From Macrotrachela quadricornifera (lineage: Eukaryota; Rotifera; Eurotatoria; Philodinida; Philodinidae): 64,000 nucleotides of DNA. Of the stretch, positions 10,416 to 23,475 are shown piece by piece (the first letter of the stretch is position 1; the number at the start of each line of letters is the position of its first letter). Location of the stretch: NCBI GenBank assembly GCA_022393335.1, contig JAJEKB010020897.1, positions 584,550 through 648,549 of the forward strand. Reading direction: 5' to 3'. The notes beneath the pieces were generated by a model. The model was not told where the DNA came from. It ran no database searches and saw only the letters and a program-made list of their open reading frames with translations. Both the position numbers and the translations under genes were made by a program.

Positions 10416-13400
10416 ATGTACCATCCGTACCATCCACTATCAATAACAGGTTGGTCACTGCATCTTTTAATAAAATTTCAATTGTATCATTTGTACTTTT
10501 ATAGAAATGACAAAAAGGAAGAAAAAAAGAGAAAGATTAAACGCTCCACAATTTTCTTTATCATTTTGGGTGTCCTATTTGGATGTGGTATTATTGCAAC
10601 AGCCATTGCTGTACCTATTCGTCTTTCAGCCAACAGTGCTTCCACTACTCCGTCAACAACAACTGGTAAGTATAATATAAGACAATATGTAGAAAAATGT
10701 TACGATTACCTAACTCATCGAATAAACATTATCGAACTGATTGATTTAAAACTCACATTGATCCATGTTGGAGAAGTCGTTGGAAGAGTGTACATAACAG
10801 AATGACGGACAAATCACGTCATCTTCTTTATGAATTTTTACATAAAATATCAGACTACAAAACTGTACAAGCATAACTGAGTTGTTGAGCCAATAACGAA
10901 TGGAATTTCTCTAATCACTCCAAAAAAAGAACAGATCATCAGATCATTTTTCGAATATCGAATCATCACGCACCAGAACTTTACTATTGACAAAAATCGA
11001 CTACCCGTTTTGATAAATGTTCTAGTATGAATAGGCATTTTCTAAGCACCAATGATATTTATAGGTTTGGTCTTATCACAAGGATTCCATATGCATAAAA
11101 ATGATTCACTTCACTATCGAACCTCATTGCAAATATTATATAATTTTCAGTTTGTCAGGAACGATCGTTCTAAGGATATATATCAATCTTATTCTATCGA
11201 CATGAATTACACTACAAATTCGCATATTTTGTATATCATTATTTGATTGATTTAAATAGATTATATTAGACTGAGATATTAAATGAAATATTATCTTCTA
11301 CAACTAGATATAATTACACAATTTGAGTAGATCACGATTTTAGTTAGAAGAAAATAATCACTAATAAACATAGCATAAATTTTCCTAATCATCTCTTGAT
11401 ATTCTTAATGTATATATCTAATTAACTCATCAATGTCACATCCAACGTTATTGAAAAGTTATTTTCAGTAAAATCGAGAAAAATATAAAGCATATAATCA
11501 CCACTCAGACTGATGCAATGCCAAAAAAACCATCTCAGAATAAATTTCCTAAGAGAAACGTAAAAAGAATATGACGCTACTGAACTAACGTTGTTTTTCA
11601 TGCTATTTATTTTGCTATTCATTTATGCAATAATCCCAAAATCTTCCGTCTGCACTGTCTTCCTCTTATCTTCAAAAAACGATGAAATCCACCTCGATTG
11701 TAAACCCTCTGTTTACACATTAAAAACAAGCAAATATCTTCTACATAACATTCTTTAAATAATACACAGCTCCCTAAAATATTTTAGTTGCTTTACAACC
11801 ACTACAACTGATAGTCACAACGTCAAATCTATCTACAACTTCCGTAACAACTACATCGGCTACGACACAAACTTCAACAACTGCAGTAACTACAACAACT
11901 ACCTCGGAGATTACCACGACTACATCAGACACCACAACAACCACGACGACATCAGAAACAACAACAACCACATCACAAACAACCACAACCATGTCGGAAA
12001 CAACCACTAGCACATCCAAAACAACAACAACTACATCAGAGACAACAACAACTACATCGGAAACAACAACAACTACTTCAGAAACAACCACAACTACATC
12101 AGACACAACAACTACCACATCACAAACAACCACAACCATGTCGGAAACAACCACTACCACATCCGAAACAACAACAACTACATCAGAGACAACAACAACT
12201 ACTTCAGAGACTACCACAACCACATCAGAGACAACAACAACTACTTCAGAGACTACCACAACTACATCAGACACAACAACAACCACATCAGAGACAACAA
12301 CAACAACATCAGAGACTACGACAACTACAACAGAGACTACCACAACCACGTTTGAAACAACCACAACTACATCGGAAACAACTACGACGACATCAGAGAC
12401 AACAACAACTACATCAGACACAACAACAACTACATCAGAGACTAGCACAAGTACATCAGAGACAACAACTACCACGTCGGAAACAACAACCACCACATCA
12501 CAAACCACCAGTACCACATCCGAAACAACAACAACCACATCAGAGACAACAACGACTACATCGGAAACAACTACGACGACATCGGACACAACAACAACAT
12601 CAGAAACAACAACAACCACATCTGAGACAACAACTACCACATCAGAGACAACAACAACAACATCAGAAACAACAACAACCACATCAGAGACTACGACAAC
12701 TACATCAGATACAACAACAACTACATCAGAGACAACAACAACCACATCAGAAACGATAACAACCACATCGGACACAACGACAACTACATCAGAAACAACA
12801 ACAACCACGTCAGAAACAACCACTACTACATCTCAAACAACAACAACCACATCACGAACTTCTACAACTACATCGGAAACAAGTACAACAACATCACAAA
12901 CAACAACAACAACATCACAAACAACAACAACAACATCACAAACAACAACAACGACATCGCGAACTACTACAACTACATCGGAAACAACTACAACCACGTC
13001 ACAAACAACTACATCCACGTCACAAACAACAACAACCACGTCGCAAAGTACTACAACGACATCGAAGACTACCACGACCACATCACAAACTACCACAACT
13101 ACTTCACAGACTAGCACAACTACATCGCAAACAACTACGAGCACATCGCAAACCACTACAACTACGACAGAAACAACTTCAACTACCTCGAAAACATCAA
13201 CAACAAGTACATCAAGCAGTACTTCAACAGCTACAACCACGACAACAACGCCTATCCCACCAACTGCCGTCAGCAGTTTACCATCGTTTTGTAGTTGTGC
13301 CAATTTTAGCTTATCTTTGACAAATATCTTTTTTAGTACAGTTAATGTTACTTACCAATGGGAATCATCGATAATGGGTCAGAATGTTTGGGCTAACATT

Positions 13401-14784
13401 ACTGCACCGAGCACAGCGTCATCATTCACCGTATCATATCAAATAAATTCAACAGATTATCGATGTCGTATTATTGTTCGAGATTCAGCATTGCTAGTAT
13501 TCACATCAACTATTGTAACTGTTACGAATGCTTATTGTGCTCCACTTGTGGTTAGTTGTAGTGCCCAAGATCTCATAGATAATTTTATATTGGCAGGTGA
13601 ATCAGGTACTCAAATTAATAATTTGGCAACTGGTTGTGCTGCTAATAGTTATGATAACCGTACCTCACAATCAATCACTTTGTTTGAAAACAAGCTCTAT
13701 ACAGTTTTAGTATCAAGTCAATATGCTTCAAATCAACAATTTGCTATTTGGATTGATTTCAATCATAATTTTATATTCGAGTCATCTGAAAGAGTAGCAT
13801 ATCAATTATTAAATTCGACTTACAATACACCAGTGATTATAACCATTCCATCCATCAGTTCAGGAGGTAGACTTGGTACTCATCGTATGAGAGCAACAGT
13901 AGCCTATGCAAATACACCGAATCCTTGTGCTGCATCTATTACATATGGTGAAACACACGATTATACAGTGAATATTATAGCATATACACGTAAGTTCAAT
14001 TATCTTTCATAAATATTTAAACTAACAAAGGTATACGTGGCAACTGTTGATAGCACATGATATTTCTATTTCTTCCATTAGATAAATATACTGAAAAAGT
14101 GTGATTGAAGTGCATATAATCTATTTATATCTTTCATAATCTAATATACAAACAGAAAATTTTAATTACACTTACAAATGATTATCTAAATTTTGAGTTG
14201 TGCATCATAGTCGTAGATCTTGTAAAAGAAAGTTTGAAGTATTTGTTTTTTGGATGATCGTAAAAAATGTAATTACATAAGTTTGTGATCTATCTATTCT
14301 ACGAAAGAAAAAGATAATTAAATTGTTTCATCGATAAGCTTCTGTTAATCTATTAATTTATTGCTTGATTGTAGCAAATTATATAACATACTCGCAAAGC
14401 TTCACAGGTGGAGTAATTTCAACTAGTCAATGTTCAGCATGGTCAACTTTCGTTGCTCAGTTAACAGTTCGACCTTACACTTTATTAACACTTCGTGGTT
14501 CACGTGATACAGTTGGAGTAACAGTAACTGATCCATTTATCATAGGTAATCTTGCATTAGCATTAAGAACATCAACAGCATATGGACCAATGATATCGAA
14601 TTCTCTTCCATGGGCTGTTGGTTTATGTGGAGGTGGATATGAATTGAGTGCAAGTGGTGCAGTATGTCTTTGTGTAACAGGTTATAATGTACGACCCTGT
14701 ATTGGCAATTCAAATTGGGGTGGAACAAATGGTACAACTTGCAGTGCAGCAACTCAGACAATAACAGTGATATTTCAATATTAA
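10416..14784 (+). CDS. Type II membrane mucin with Thr/Ser repeat and GEVED domain
   Basis: Three exons, 10416-10665, 11788-13989 and 14375-14784, join in phase to about 953 residues. The N-terminal part has a basic stretch (KKEEKKRKIKR) followed by a hydrophobic segment (IFFIILGVLFGCGIIATAIA), giving a type II anchor with the bulk outside the cell. Next is a ~450-residue low-complexity region of S-(E/Q/D)-T-T-T-T-T heptads, a dense O-glycosylation substrate. After it come an Ig-like cysteine-containing segment (SFCSCANFSL onward, WESSIMGQNVWANI) and a GEVED-type domain (FAIWIDFNHNFIFESSERVA ... GETHDYTVNI). Exon 3 encodes a C-terminal beta-rich module ending in a small Cys cluster. A surface coat or adhesion role is inference. 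The first ~30 codons before the basic stretch are doubtful; the true first exon may lie further upstream. Confidence 0.75.
11900..13225 (+). repeat. Coding minisatellite, 21-bp unit (Ser-acidic/Gln-Thr5)
   Basis: About 60 imperfect copies of a 21-base unit, of the form ACATCAGAGACAACAACAAC, inside exon 2 of the mucin gene. The variable second residue is Glu or Asp in the first two-thirds and mostly Gln in the last third (after about 12830). Synonymous third-base variation shows the array is not freshly copied. Runs of valine in the opposite frame are its shadow. Confidence 0.95.
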
Positions 14785-16261
14785 TATTCCATTACATAGA
14801 ACTAAGACTTAATAAAGGATTTTATATAGTTTTTTAGTCTATTTTTATTTGTATTATTAACCTTCCTTTTAATCATATGTACATTGAATCTACAAAATTA
14901 ATTTTTCTTCTCATTATATTTTATTATTATTATTATTTGTAAATAAAATTAGAATAATCGAAGAAACGGAAAATGTAAAATTTTGTATAAATGCTCATGT
15001 ATTCTTTATTTAATAATCGTTGCATTTAATTGTATCTATAATATATTTTTTTTGATACAAATGCAGACTTATATCTTGTGTACTCTTCAATGCTTGTTTA
15101 GAATTATGTTGGTATGAAATCTCATAAACACTTAATTTTGGAATATTACAATCAATATAATCTTCTGTCTATTAAAACTTTGTAACTATTATCTCATGGT
15201 ATAATACAGAATTAAATCTTGACCAGCTGCCAATCGAAACATCAAATGTTTCGCAATCGATGAATATATCGCTATGATTTCAGGTATTATATGAAGACAA
15301 GACATATAATACGTACCAACACATAGTGAGTTATCATTAATTATAAATTGTAAACAAATGGGAGTATTGGCTGTAGCCATAGCAGTTTCTCAAGGATCGA
15401 GTGCGAATTATATGAATTAACTCATGACAAACTTTTATAAATTCCATTCATATCCATGCAAAGAGGTTTGAGATTTACAAATCGAACCTTTATAATCTCT
15501 AATTCTGATCATAGAAATGGAATTATATTCCGATCGATCAGCATAGATAGACATTAGTAAATTACACAAAATAACATAGGCAAGCATTATAGTGTTGAAA
15601 AATATGTTCGAATTGTCGAATAAGTAAATAGAACAAATCTGATGTAGAAGAATGCGACTTATATAAGGATGAAAAGAGCAGAATACATAAACAATCCAAT
15701 GAAAAGACTAATGATAAAAAAACCATAGAGAAAATAACGCACACGAATAGAGTTCCAAAATAACAGAGAATACATCCTATTCCGCAATCTTGAATAGTGT
15801 GAAATAAAGCGAGTGCTCAAATAACATGAAGAAAAACAAGATTAGACGAATATAATAAGTTGCTAAAAATAAATAAAAAGATTTTTTTTAGTAATAATAG
15901 AACAACATGAGTTACACAAGTGATTGTTATTTCATAGTGTTTTTTTATGATTGTTGGTCATAATAATGAAAGAAAGGAGATCTTTATGATAACATTGTTG
16001 TTTTATTGATGAATGTAAACCTATGTGTATAGTTTAGTGCAAGAAAATTTTGAATGTATTATTGGAAAAATCTTATTTTTCTTTGATTTCATCTCTTTTA
16101 TCTGCAATGAACATCTTCACATCTAAAAAGAAAATCTGTATTATATTCTCTTCATATATAAAAAAAAAGACTAATTCTTTTTTAGCAATCATTTTCATAT
16201 TTTTAATTGGTATATAAAAGAAAATTTTAATCATAAATGATATGTTAAAGTTTATATATTA
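14785..16261. other. Intergenic space between convergent genes
   Basis: The 3' sides of the mucin gene (plus) and xanthine dehydrogenase (minus) face each other here. AATAAA-like words at 14811 and 14942 may serve the mucin transcript. AT-rich, with only short chance frames; no gene or element seen. Confidence 0.5.
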
Positions 16262-19200
16262 TCAAAATGATCCTTTTGGTTGAGACGCTGCATTTTCATC
16301 CGAACATGCACGACGAGTAAATTCATCCATACAAGCTAAACGAAGTCGTTCAACAGTTGCTGGAGAATGAAGTGTAAAATAATCCGATAAACCTTGCTGT
16401 TCTCGATATGCCATACATGCTTGTTTTAAGGCAAAAAATGCTGAAGTACCAAGTAATAATGGTGGTTCACCAATACCTTTAGATGAATAAACAGCTCGAG
16501 GATTTAATGAATCGGATAGAAGTGAAACACGAAAATCAATTGGAACATCACCAAATGATGGAATTTTATATGTATCTGGTCCTCGAGTATATAATTCTCC
16601 TGGTTGAATCCATTTATTTTGTTTATTATCACCCCAAATAAGTTCTTCCATTGTATATAAACCAACTCCTTGCATAAAACCACCTTCAATTTGACCAATA
16701 TCAATTTGAGGATTAAGTGATATACCAACATCCTATAATTAAAATAGATTTATTATTATTTAATAATAAATTTAACATACCATAAGAATATCAACACGTA
16801 TAATATGCCAATCTCCTGTTAATACATCTAATTCAACTTCTGTTACTGCTGCACCTTGTGTAAAATAATTGTAATTAGCTCGATTTTGTGTAAAATCAAG
16901 ATCAAATATTTTAGGTCCTAGATAAAAACCACGTGCACAAAGATCAATACCAGAAAAATAAGCTTGTAAAATAAGATCTTTCCATGAAATATTAATATTA
17001 TTATCACTAATAACTGTATCTAATCGTTGACGAAGTTGTTCACAAGCATTTTTTACAGCCATTCCATTAAGATCTGATGAAACAGATCCACCTGTTGGAC
17101 TTGTATTATGTATTTTATCTGTTGCTGTTTCCTTAATTTGTATATCATCAATATTACAACCTAATATTTCAGCAGCTATTGATATCATTTTTGTATGTAA
17201 ACCTTGACCAAGTTCGACTCCTGCATGACTAACTACTACAGTACCATCTTTATAGATATGAACAAGAGCTCCGGCTTGATTGATATATCGATATAGAAAT
17301 CCAATACCAAATTTAACTGGTATCATTGATATACCACGTTTACGATAAGTATTATCATGATTAAATTTCTTTATATTAATTTGTCTTTGATTAAAATCAC
17401 TTGATTGAATAAGTTCATCCAAAATTCGAGGAACATTCCATAATTCTAAAACTTGTCCATAATGTGTTATATCTCCTTCTTTAAATAAATTAAGACGACG
17501 AATAGTAAGTGGATCACATTTAAGATATGTAGCAATATGTTCAATAATTGTTTCACATGCTAACATTACTTGTGGTCCACCAAAACCACGAAAAGCTAAA
17601 ATAAATTATATATAGTCTTTATTTAAATATCTTTTTTTTTTAAATAACAGACCAGTATTTGATGGAAGATGTGTTTTACATACACGACCGCGGATTTTCA
17701 TATTGGGAAATTGATAACTATTACCCATATGAAGCATACCCAATTGCATTACAGCTTCTGATGCATCCAATGTTGAGCCGGCATTGCTAAACATTTGAAT
17801 ATCAAGTCCTAGAAAACGACCTTCATTAGTAAATGCTATTTTATATTTTATTTTATATGGATGACGATGTCCAGTTATAGATATATCGGTATGACGATCA
17901 AGATTAAGACGAACAGGACAATTAACTTTATTAGCAGCTACTGCAATAGCCAAACATAAAGGAAAACTATAATATTGAAAATTTTTCTATATATTATATT
18001 TCATAGAAAAAAAATATTTGACTTACGATCTTGTTTCTTTTCCACCAAATGCCCCACCAACTCGTTTGACATGACATGTTATTTGATTAACATTTCGTCC
18101 AAGTACTAATGCAGTTAATTCTTGAATTGTAGATGGACTTTGTGTTCCAACATATACTGTTACTTCTTTATCATCATTAGATGGTATAACCATACAAGAA
18201 TTTGTTTCCATATAAAAATGTTCTTGACCACCAATATAAAATGTTTCTTCTAATATATGTTCAGGATCAATAAAAGATTTTTCAATATCACCTTTTTCAA
18301 GACATAATTCATCACCAAAATAAGATTGATGATTAATAGCATCTTCAATTGTTAATATTAATGGAGATAATAATTCATAATCAATTTTAATAAGATTAGC
18401 AGCTAATTGTGCTGCATGTTCAGTTTCACCAATAACAACACCAATTATTGCACCAATACAAAGTGCTATTGATGATACAAATACTTCTTCATCTGGTAAT
18501 ACACCAAGCATTTTATTCGAACCGGGTACATCGAGATAATTAACAAATGATACAAAACCAGGAACTTTTGAAGCAGCTTCAATATCTATTATTATATTAT
18601 TTTAATGAGATGTATCAAAATAATAAAAAAAGAAAATATCTTACTAATATCTTTAATTCGAGCATTTGGTTTTGTACTAAGAACAAGTGCAGCATGAAGT
18701 GTATTAACTAATGATGGCATATCATCGACATAGATAGCTTCACCAGTTGCATGTAAATAAGCTGATCGATGTGGTAATGAACTGCCAACAATTTTTTGTG
18801 TTTGTGGTCGTTCAGGTATTGTTTGTTGTGCATGAGATATTGGTCGATGATAAGAAAGTATACTTGTATCAATTAATGATTGACGTAATTCATGACATAC
18901 ATATGAATAAAATTTAAAAAGAAATGATTGAATTAATGTTCGTCTAAAATATATTGATAAAATAAAAAACAGAACATCTATAAAATATACTTACTTCAAT
19001 TCAACTTGTCCACCTGGACTTAATTCATCTAGTGGCATTTCATTGAGAAGTAATTCATATGTTTGATTAATTGTTTCTTTTGTCCATAATAATCCAATTA
19101 ATTGTTTTTGAGTATTTTTTGCAACAATTGTTTTTGATGACATTCCACTAAATGAAAAACAAGTTGAAATTATTTTCCATTGATTATTATTTAAATTCGA

Positions 19201-20618
19201 TTGTTCAAGTTCAACTTGAAATCCAGCACTAACAATTCCTCTTGAATCATCTCGACGACGTGCTTGTTTATATGATTGAAGAAAATATTTATTTGATGAT
19301 TTTGGAATAGGTATATGAATAGCAATAAGAACTTCATTATCTGCCATTGATACACGATAATTACCAAGAAAAAAATCGCATAATGATATATATCGTGCTT
19401 CGATATTATTAGCACAATGTAATTCAATTGTAGCATCAGCAGCTAATAATACTGGATTTATATCAGAACTAAATTAATAAAAGAAAAATGAAATATTATA
19501 AAGATTTTTTGAATTCTATTTACATAGGTGAAGCAGCAATTATATTTCCACCAATTGAAGCAACATTTCGTATTTGTGTTGATGCAAAATATTTCATTTG
19601 ATTAAGTAAAACTTGACAAAAATTATTATCATTACTCCATTCAATTAATTTTGATTTTAAACGTGTAAATGTAACACCAGCTCCAATATATATCGAATTA
19701 TTAGTTCGTTTTATTTCTTGTAATTCATTAATATGTGTAATTGATATAAGACGAGGATAATAAATTTGTTGAAATTTTCTTTCGATTTGTACTGTTGTAT
19801 TACCAAAAATAAGTTTTGATTGATTACCTGGATATGTATGACGAAGTTCAAGTAATTCATTAATTGATATTGGACGATACCATTCAATTGAATTACCTTT
19901 TATATGTATTGATTGAGGAATATAATCTTGAAGTTTTAAAGGAAATTCAATTTGATTAAATGGTAATGAATTTTTTTCAATATATGAAAAACATTTATCA
20001 TATGTAGTTGATGTTGTTAATGATGATTTATTATAAGAAATTTTATCTATATCATTTGCAAATGTTTTTGCCGCATCAAGAATTGGACGATATCCAGTAC
20101 ATCGACAAAGATTTCCATCAAAAGCTTCTTCAATATCTTGCATTGTTGGTAATAAATTATTTTTTGATGTAAGAGTACCATATAGAGACATAACCATACC
20201 TGGTGTACAAAATCCACATTGTGATCCAGATAATTCAGCAAGACGTGTTTGAGTTGGATGAAGATTTGATTTGTTTACTGAACCTATTCCTTCAACAGTG
20301 ATTACATGACATCCATCAACAGAACATAAAGGTGCTAAACAAGCATTTATTGTACGATGTTCGATTTCATTAGATGTTTTATCAATACATCTTGATATAA
20401 TAACTGTACATGCTCCACAACCACCTTCTCCGCAACCTAATTTTGAACCAGTTAATCTTAATTCTAGTTATAACGTATGAAAAAAAAACATGTCATTTTG
20501 TGAATATTGAATATTCATAAAACTTACTATTTCTTAAATACCAAAGAAGAGTCCATTCGGGTTCAATATTACGTTCAATTATTTCTTTACCATTTACATA
20601 AAAAGAGAGATAATTCAT
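16262..20618 (-). CDS. XDH: Xanthine dehydrogenase/oxidase, complete, eight exons
   Basis: Exons 20618-20528, 20463-19524, 19468-18995, 18943-18645, 18585-18027, 17966-17653, 17595-16781 and 16732-16262 join in phase to 1320 residues, the usual length for eukaryotic XDH. The 2Fe-2S N-domain has Cys41, 46, 49 and 72. The second cluster has Cys113, 116, 150 and 152 (QCGFC and LCRCTGYRP). The FAD domain includes [16 protein letters not shown]. The molybdopterin domain has [22 protein letters not shown] (the substrate-orienting Arg), a GQGLHTKM block and [12 protein letters not shown] (the catalytic Glu). It oxidises hypoxanthine and xanthine to urate in the cytosol or peroxisome. The retained Glu/Arg pair favours XDH over aldehyde oxidase. 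All introns are 44-66 bases except intron 3/4-type spaces of similar size. No lesion seen. Confidence 0.95.
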
Positions 20619-23475
20619 CGCTACAATGTGATACCTTAAATAATGTCTTTGTGTTAGTAATATGAAGATAGATATATGTATGTTCTTACAAATATTAAAG
20701 ATAAAACAAATGAAGAATTGAAGAAAATGATATCAGTATATTTTTATCATAAATAACAATGACCAGGCAACTCAATGGGTAATATACATGTGTATATTTT
20801 TCATTCTTTATACTGTGTTCTTATCAAATAGTAGAGATATATATGGTTGAAAATGTTTTTTTAATTCGAATCTGTATAATTTCTTTTCCGAGGATTTCGA
20901 TCATAGCCTTACTAAATATGATCTATTTCAAATTGCAGTAATTTTAGTTTTTCGGGAATCAGTCTTAGTTCTGTTGAGATTCATTGATGAAAATCATTCG
21001 TTTAATGATGAACTAAGATTTTCTAGAGCATTTGTTCTTATTTGCATTCATTTCTACTATACTAAACAAAAGGATCCATTAAGTCAAGTTGTATTGATGA
21101 AACATGATTAGGAAGACAATCAAAGTAAACAAATCATCCTCAATCAATTACACAATAATTATAAAAGAAAAAGCGGAAAGGATTAAAATCACAACACGAT
21201 ATAGCACTGCATATCTTATAAATAATCTGAAAACTAACGTATTAGATATATAAAAAGGAAAAGAAGAAAAAACAGATTAATTATTAAACGTATTATAGTT
21301 TTCGTTATATTATATAGAAGATATACGGATAAACCTAATACTAGTTTAGAAGTGATTTTAGTATAAAACAAACATTTAACAAATATTGGCTCTAAAATAA
21401 TTTTAATGGTCATATAGTAGAGAGTCCAGAAGGCACACTAATATCTATCCAAAAAAAAAGATGGCGGCGAATATTTTTGCAGTAACTCAAGAATGAAACG
21501 AACTAGAGACCTGTGGTTTTCACCATTAGACTTCAAACATTATTGGGCACATAACCATGCTAAATTTGATTGGTCCACTTGCTGGCTTGGTTGGTAGGGC
21601 AAAGTGCCCTCTTGTGATCCACACAAGGTCGATCTCTCTCTCCATCACGTATCTTTATAGAGTTATAAGAGCCTCACAGAGACCACCGATTTCGAGTAAT
21701 AGACACATGAACGGTCAGAAATATATCGCGATAGGAGCAATTCATCATGCTGATTCTAGAGACGATAATAGATTTTTTTTAATTTAAGGGTGGGGTGAGG
21801 GTGCTTGGAAACTTCTTCTTATAGGCTTATCCAACTCTTGACCTCTAAACTTTGATCTTTGATTTGACACAGACATACACTCATTGAGCATCACAACTAT
21901 ATATAGATTTATAATCCTATAAAACAGCTCAAAAAATGAATCCATTTCTTTTAATAATTGTTTAAATTTTTTTCTATTGCGCATCTGTCCGAACGAGTTA
22001 TGATTTTTGCGAGCAATTGTCCTAGCACGTAACTATCCACCTGAGCAAGTGTTGACCTGCAATTGTCCTTATGCACAACTATCTTGCTTTAGATTTTATG
22101 ATTTATTTAGGTCGAGATGCCTTTAAAATAAAATGTTATTAGCATTTCGACATATTTAATGTGTGGTTAGCTAAAACGTCTTTATCAATACTTATCTCTT
22201 ATACTTATACAGCAAACAAGACCACCTATGTTAGTTGATGTTGAAGGTAAAAAAAACCATTCGTGGTGGCAAGCAAGATAAACAGCCTTGAAAAGAATAT
22301 GACCGTGTGTGAATACATTTTCTTCGTGTCGTAATATTTGCAAACGCTTGTAACTGAGTTAAAACGAGATAATTACGTTAACCTTGATAAATATGTGGCT
22401 ATATAAAGTGACAACTACTGTTTAAAAAGTATCACTTCTTACTTAAACTACAACTAGTTGTTTCACCTCCAATTATCAAATAGGTATATATATGAAGGAT
22501 ACTATCCTATTTTGACTTAATATTAATATATATCTAACATTTTTTATAAGGCAAATATCTTTGCATACTCTTTAATCACTCACTATCAGTTGTATTTTCA
22601 TAAAACTTTGAATACATATTAAACCTATGAAGTTGTGTTCATAAACGTTTTTCTAGTCTCCACATCTTGCTATTCAAACATTTTCTAGAATCAACGCATC
22701 GAATGGTGTTCTGTTGCATGCAAATTTTTCTTTTGATTTATTTTATGCTATTGCCTTCAGAATTATTTTATTTCGAATGAAAAAAAAAACTTCTTATGTG
22801 TTCCTTCTCTTTACTATCCGATACCAAAACCTTAAAAATTTACATCAACAAGGAGATCTCCTTTCCCACACTAAAAAAATACATTTCTTTTCATTCTTTA
22901 GTTCCTGGAAAAGTTATATTTCGAAAAAAGTGAAGATTAGACTAATCGGGCTGAAGTTTTTTTTATCAGTACTTTGGTACTATTCAAGTGAGTTTTTTTT
23001 CGTTCCTGTACAGTTTAGCAGCTTTTATTAATCATGATGTATAAAAATGATATTTTGTAAAATACAAAAAGATCTATTCGAACTGAGACTAATTACAGAA
23101 AGATTTTTAACTGGAAAAAGTGAAGTATTGATTTTTGTGAGGAAAAAAAGCTTTTGTTCACTTTTAGCCCTTATAACTCTCTAAAGAAGACATCTGACAA
23201 TTGGTTTTTTTTTATTTTCATCAAGATCTATCTACTCTGAGAGTTTCATCAATTTTCGTCTGGCCATTTCGTAGAAACATGGAAAATTAGGGAAGAGGTT
23301 CCTTCAATACATAAGTAATACACGAACAAATAAAAAGAGCTAAAGTTTTCTGAAATAAAGCATATTGACAAACATGTTCAACACACATTCAATATTTTAT
23401 ATATATATATAGATTCAAGAGAACTAAAAGGAGAATTTCTTTATTTTTATAGGTTTTGTCATATCAAGTAGGACA
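20619..23475. other. Intergenic, 2.9 kb, with a compositionally distinct patch
   Basis: Mostly AT-rich and featureless. The patch at about 21420-21860 is GC-richer, begins near AGAGTCCAGAAGGCACACTA, includes two adjacent perfect hairpins (listed separately) and ends in a G-rich tract (AAGGGTGGGGTGAGGGTGC, 21786-21804). That tract resembles the one at 7361-7400. It may be an old, unclassified insertion. No coding potential. Confidence 0.4.
21596..21627 (+). other. Two adjacent perfect hairpins, tRNA-like context
   Basis: AGGGCA-AAG-TGCCCT (21596-21610) is followed at once by CTTGTG-ATCCA-CACAAG (21611-21627). The preceding GGCTTGGTTGGTAGGGCA resembles a tRNA D-arm and the next bases (GGTCGATCTC) a T-arm remnant, as in tRNA-derived SINEs or decayed tRNA genes. 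There is no acceptor stem that I can pair, so this is not called a tRNA. Confidence 0.3.

Noticed and set aside
12352..12759. Plus-strand frame rich in Gln/His/Arg
   Set aside because: Another frame of the same 21-bp repeat.
11774..12823. 349-codon minus-strand frame of V-V-V-V-V-S-D repeats (and a similar one at 12833-13303)
   Set aside because: Exact antisense shadow of the Thr/Ser minisatellite of the mucin gene; the plus strand continues into folded domains and splices in phase.
21560..21640. A functional tRNA gene
   Set aside because: D-arm-like and anticodon-arm-like hairpins are present but there is no acceptor stem pairing or proper T-arm.
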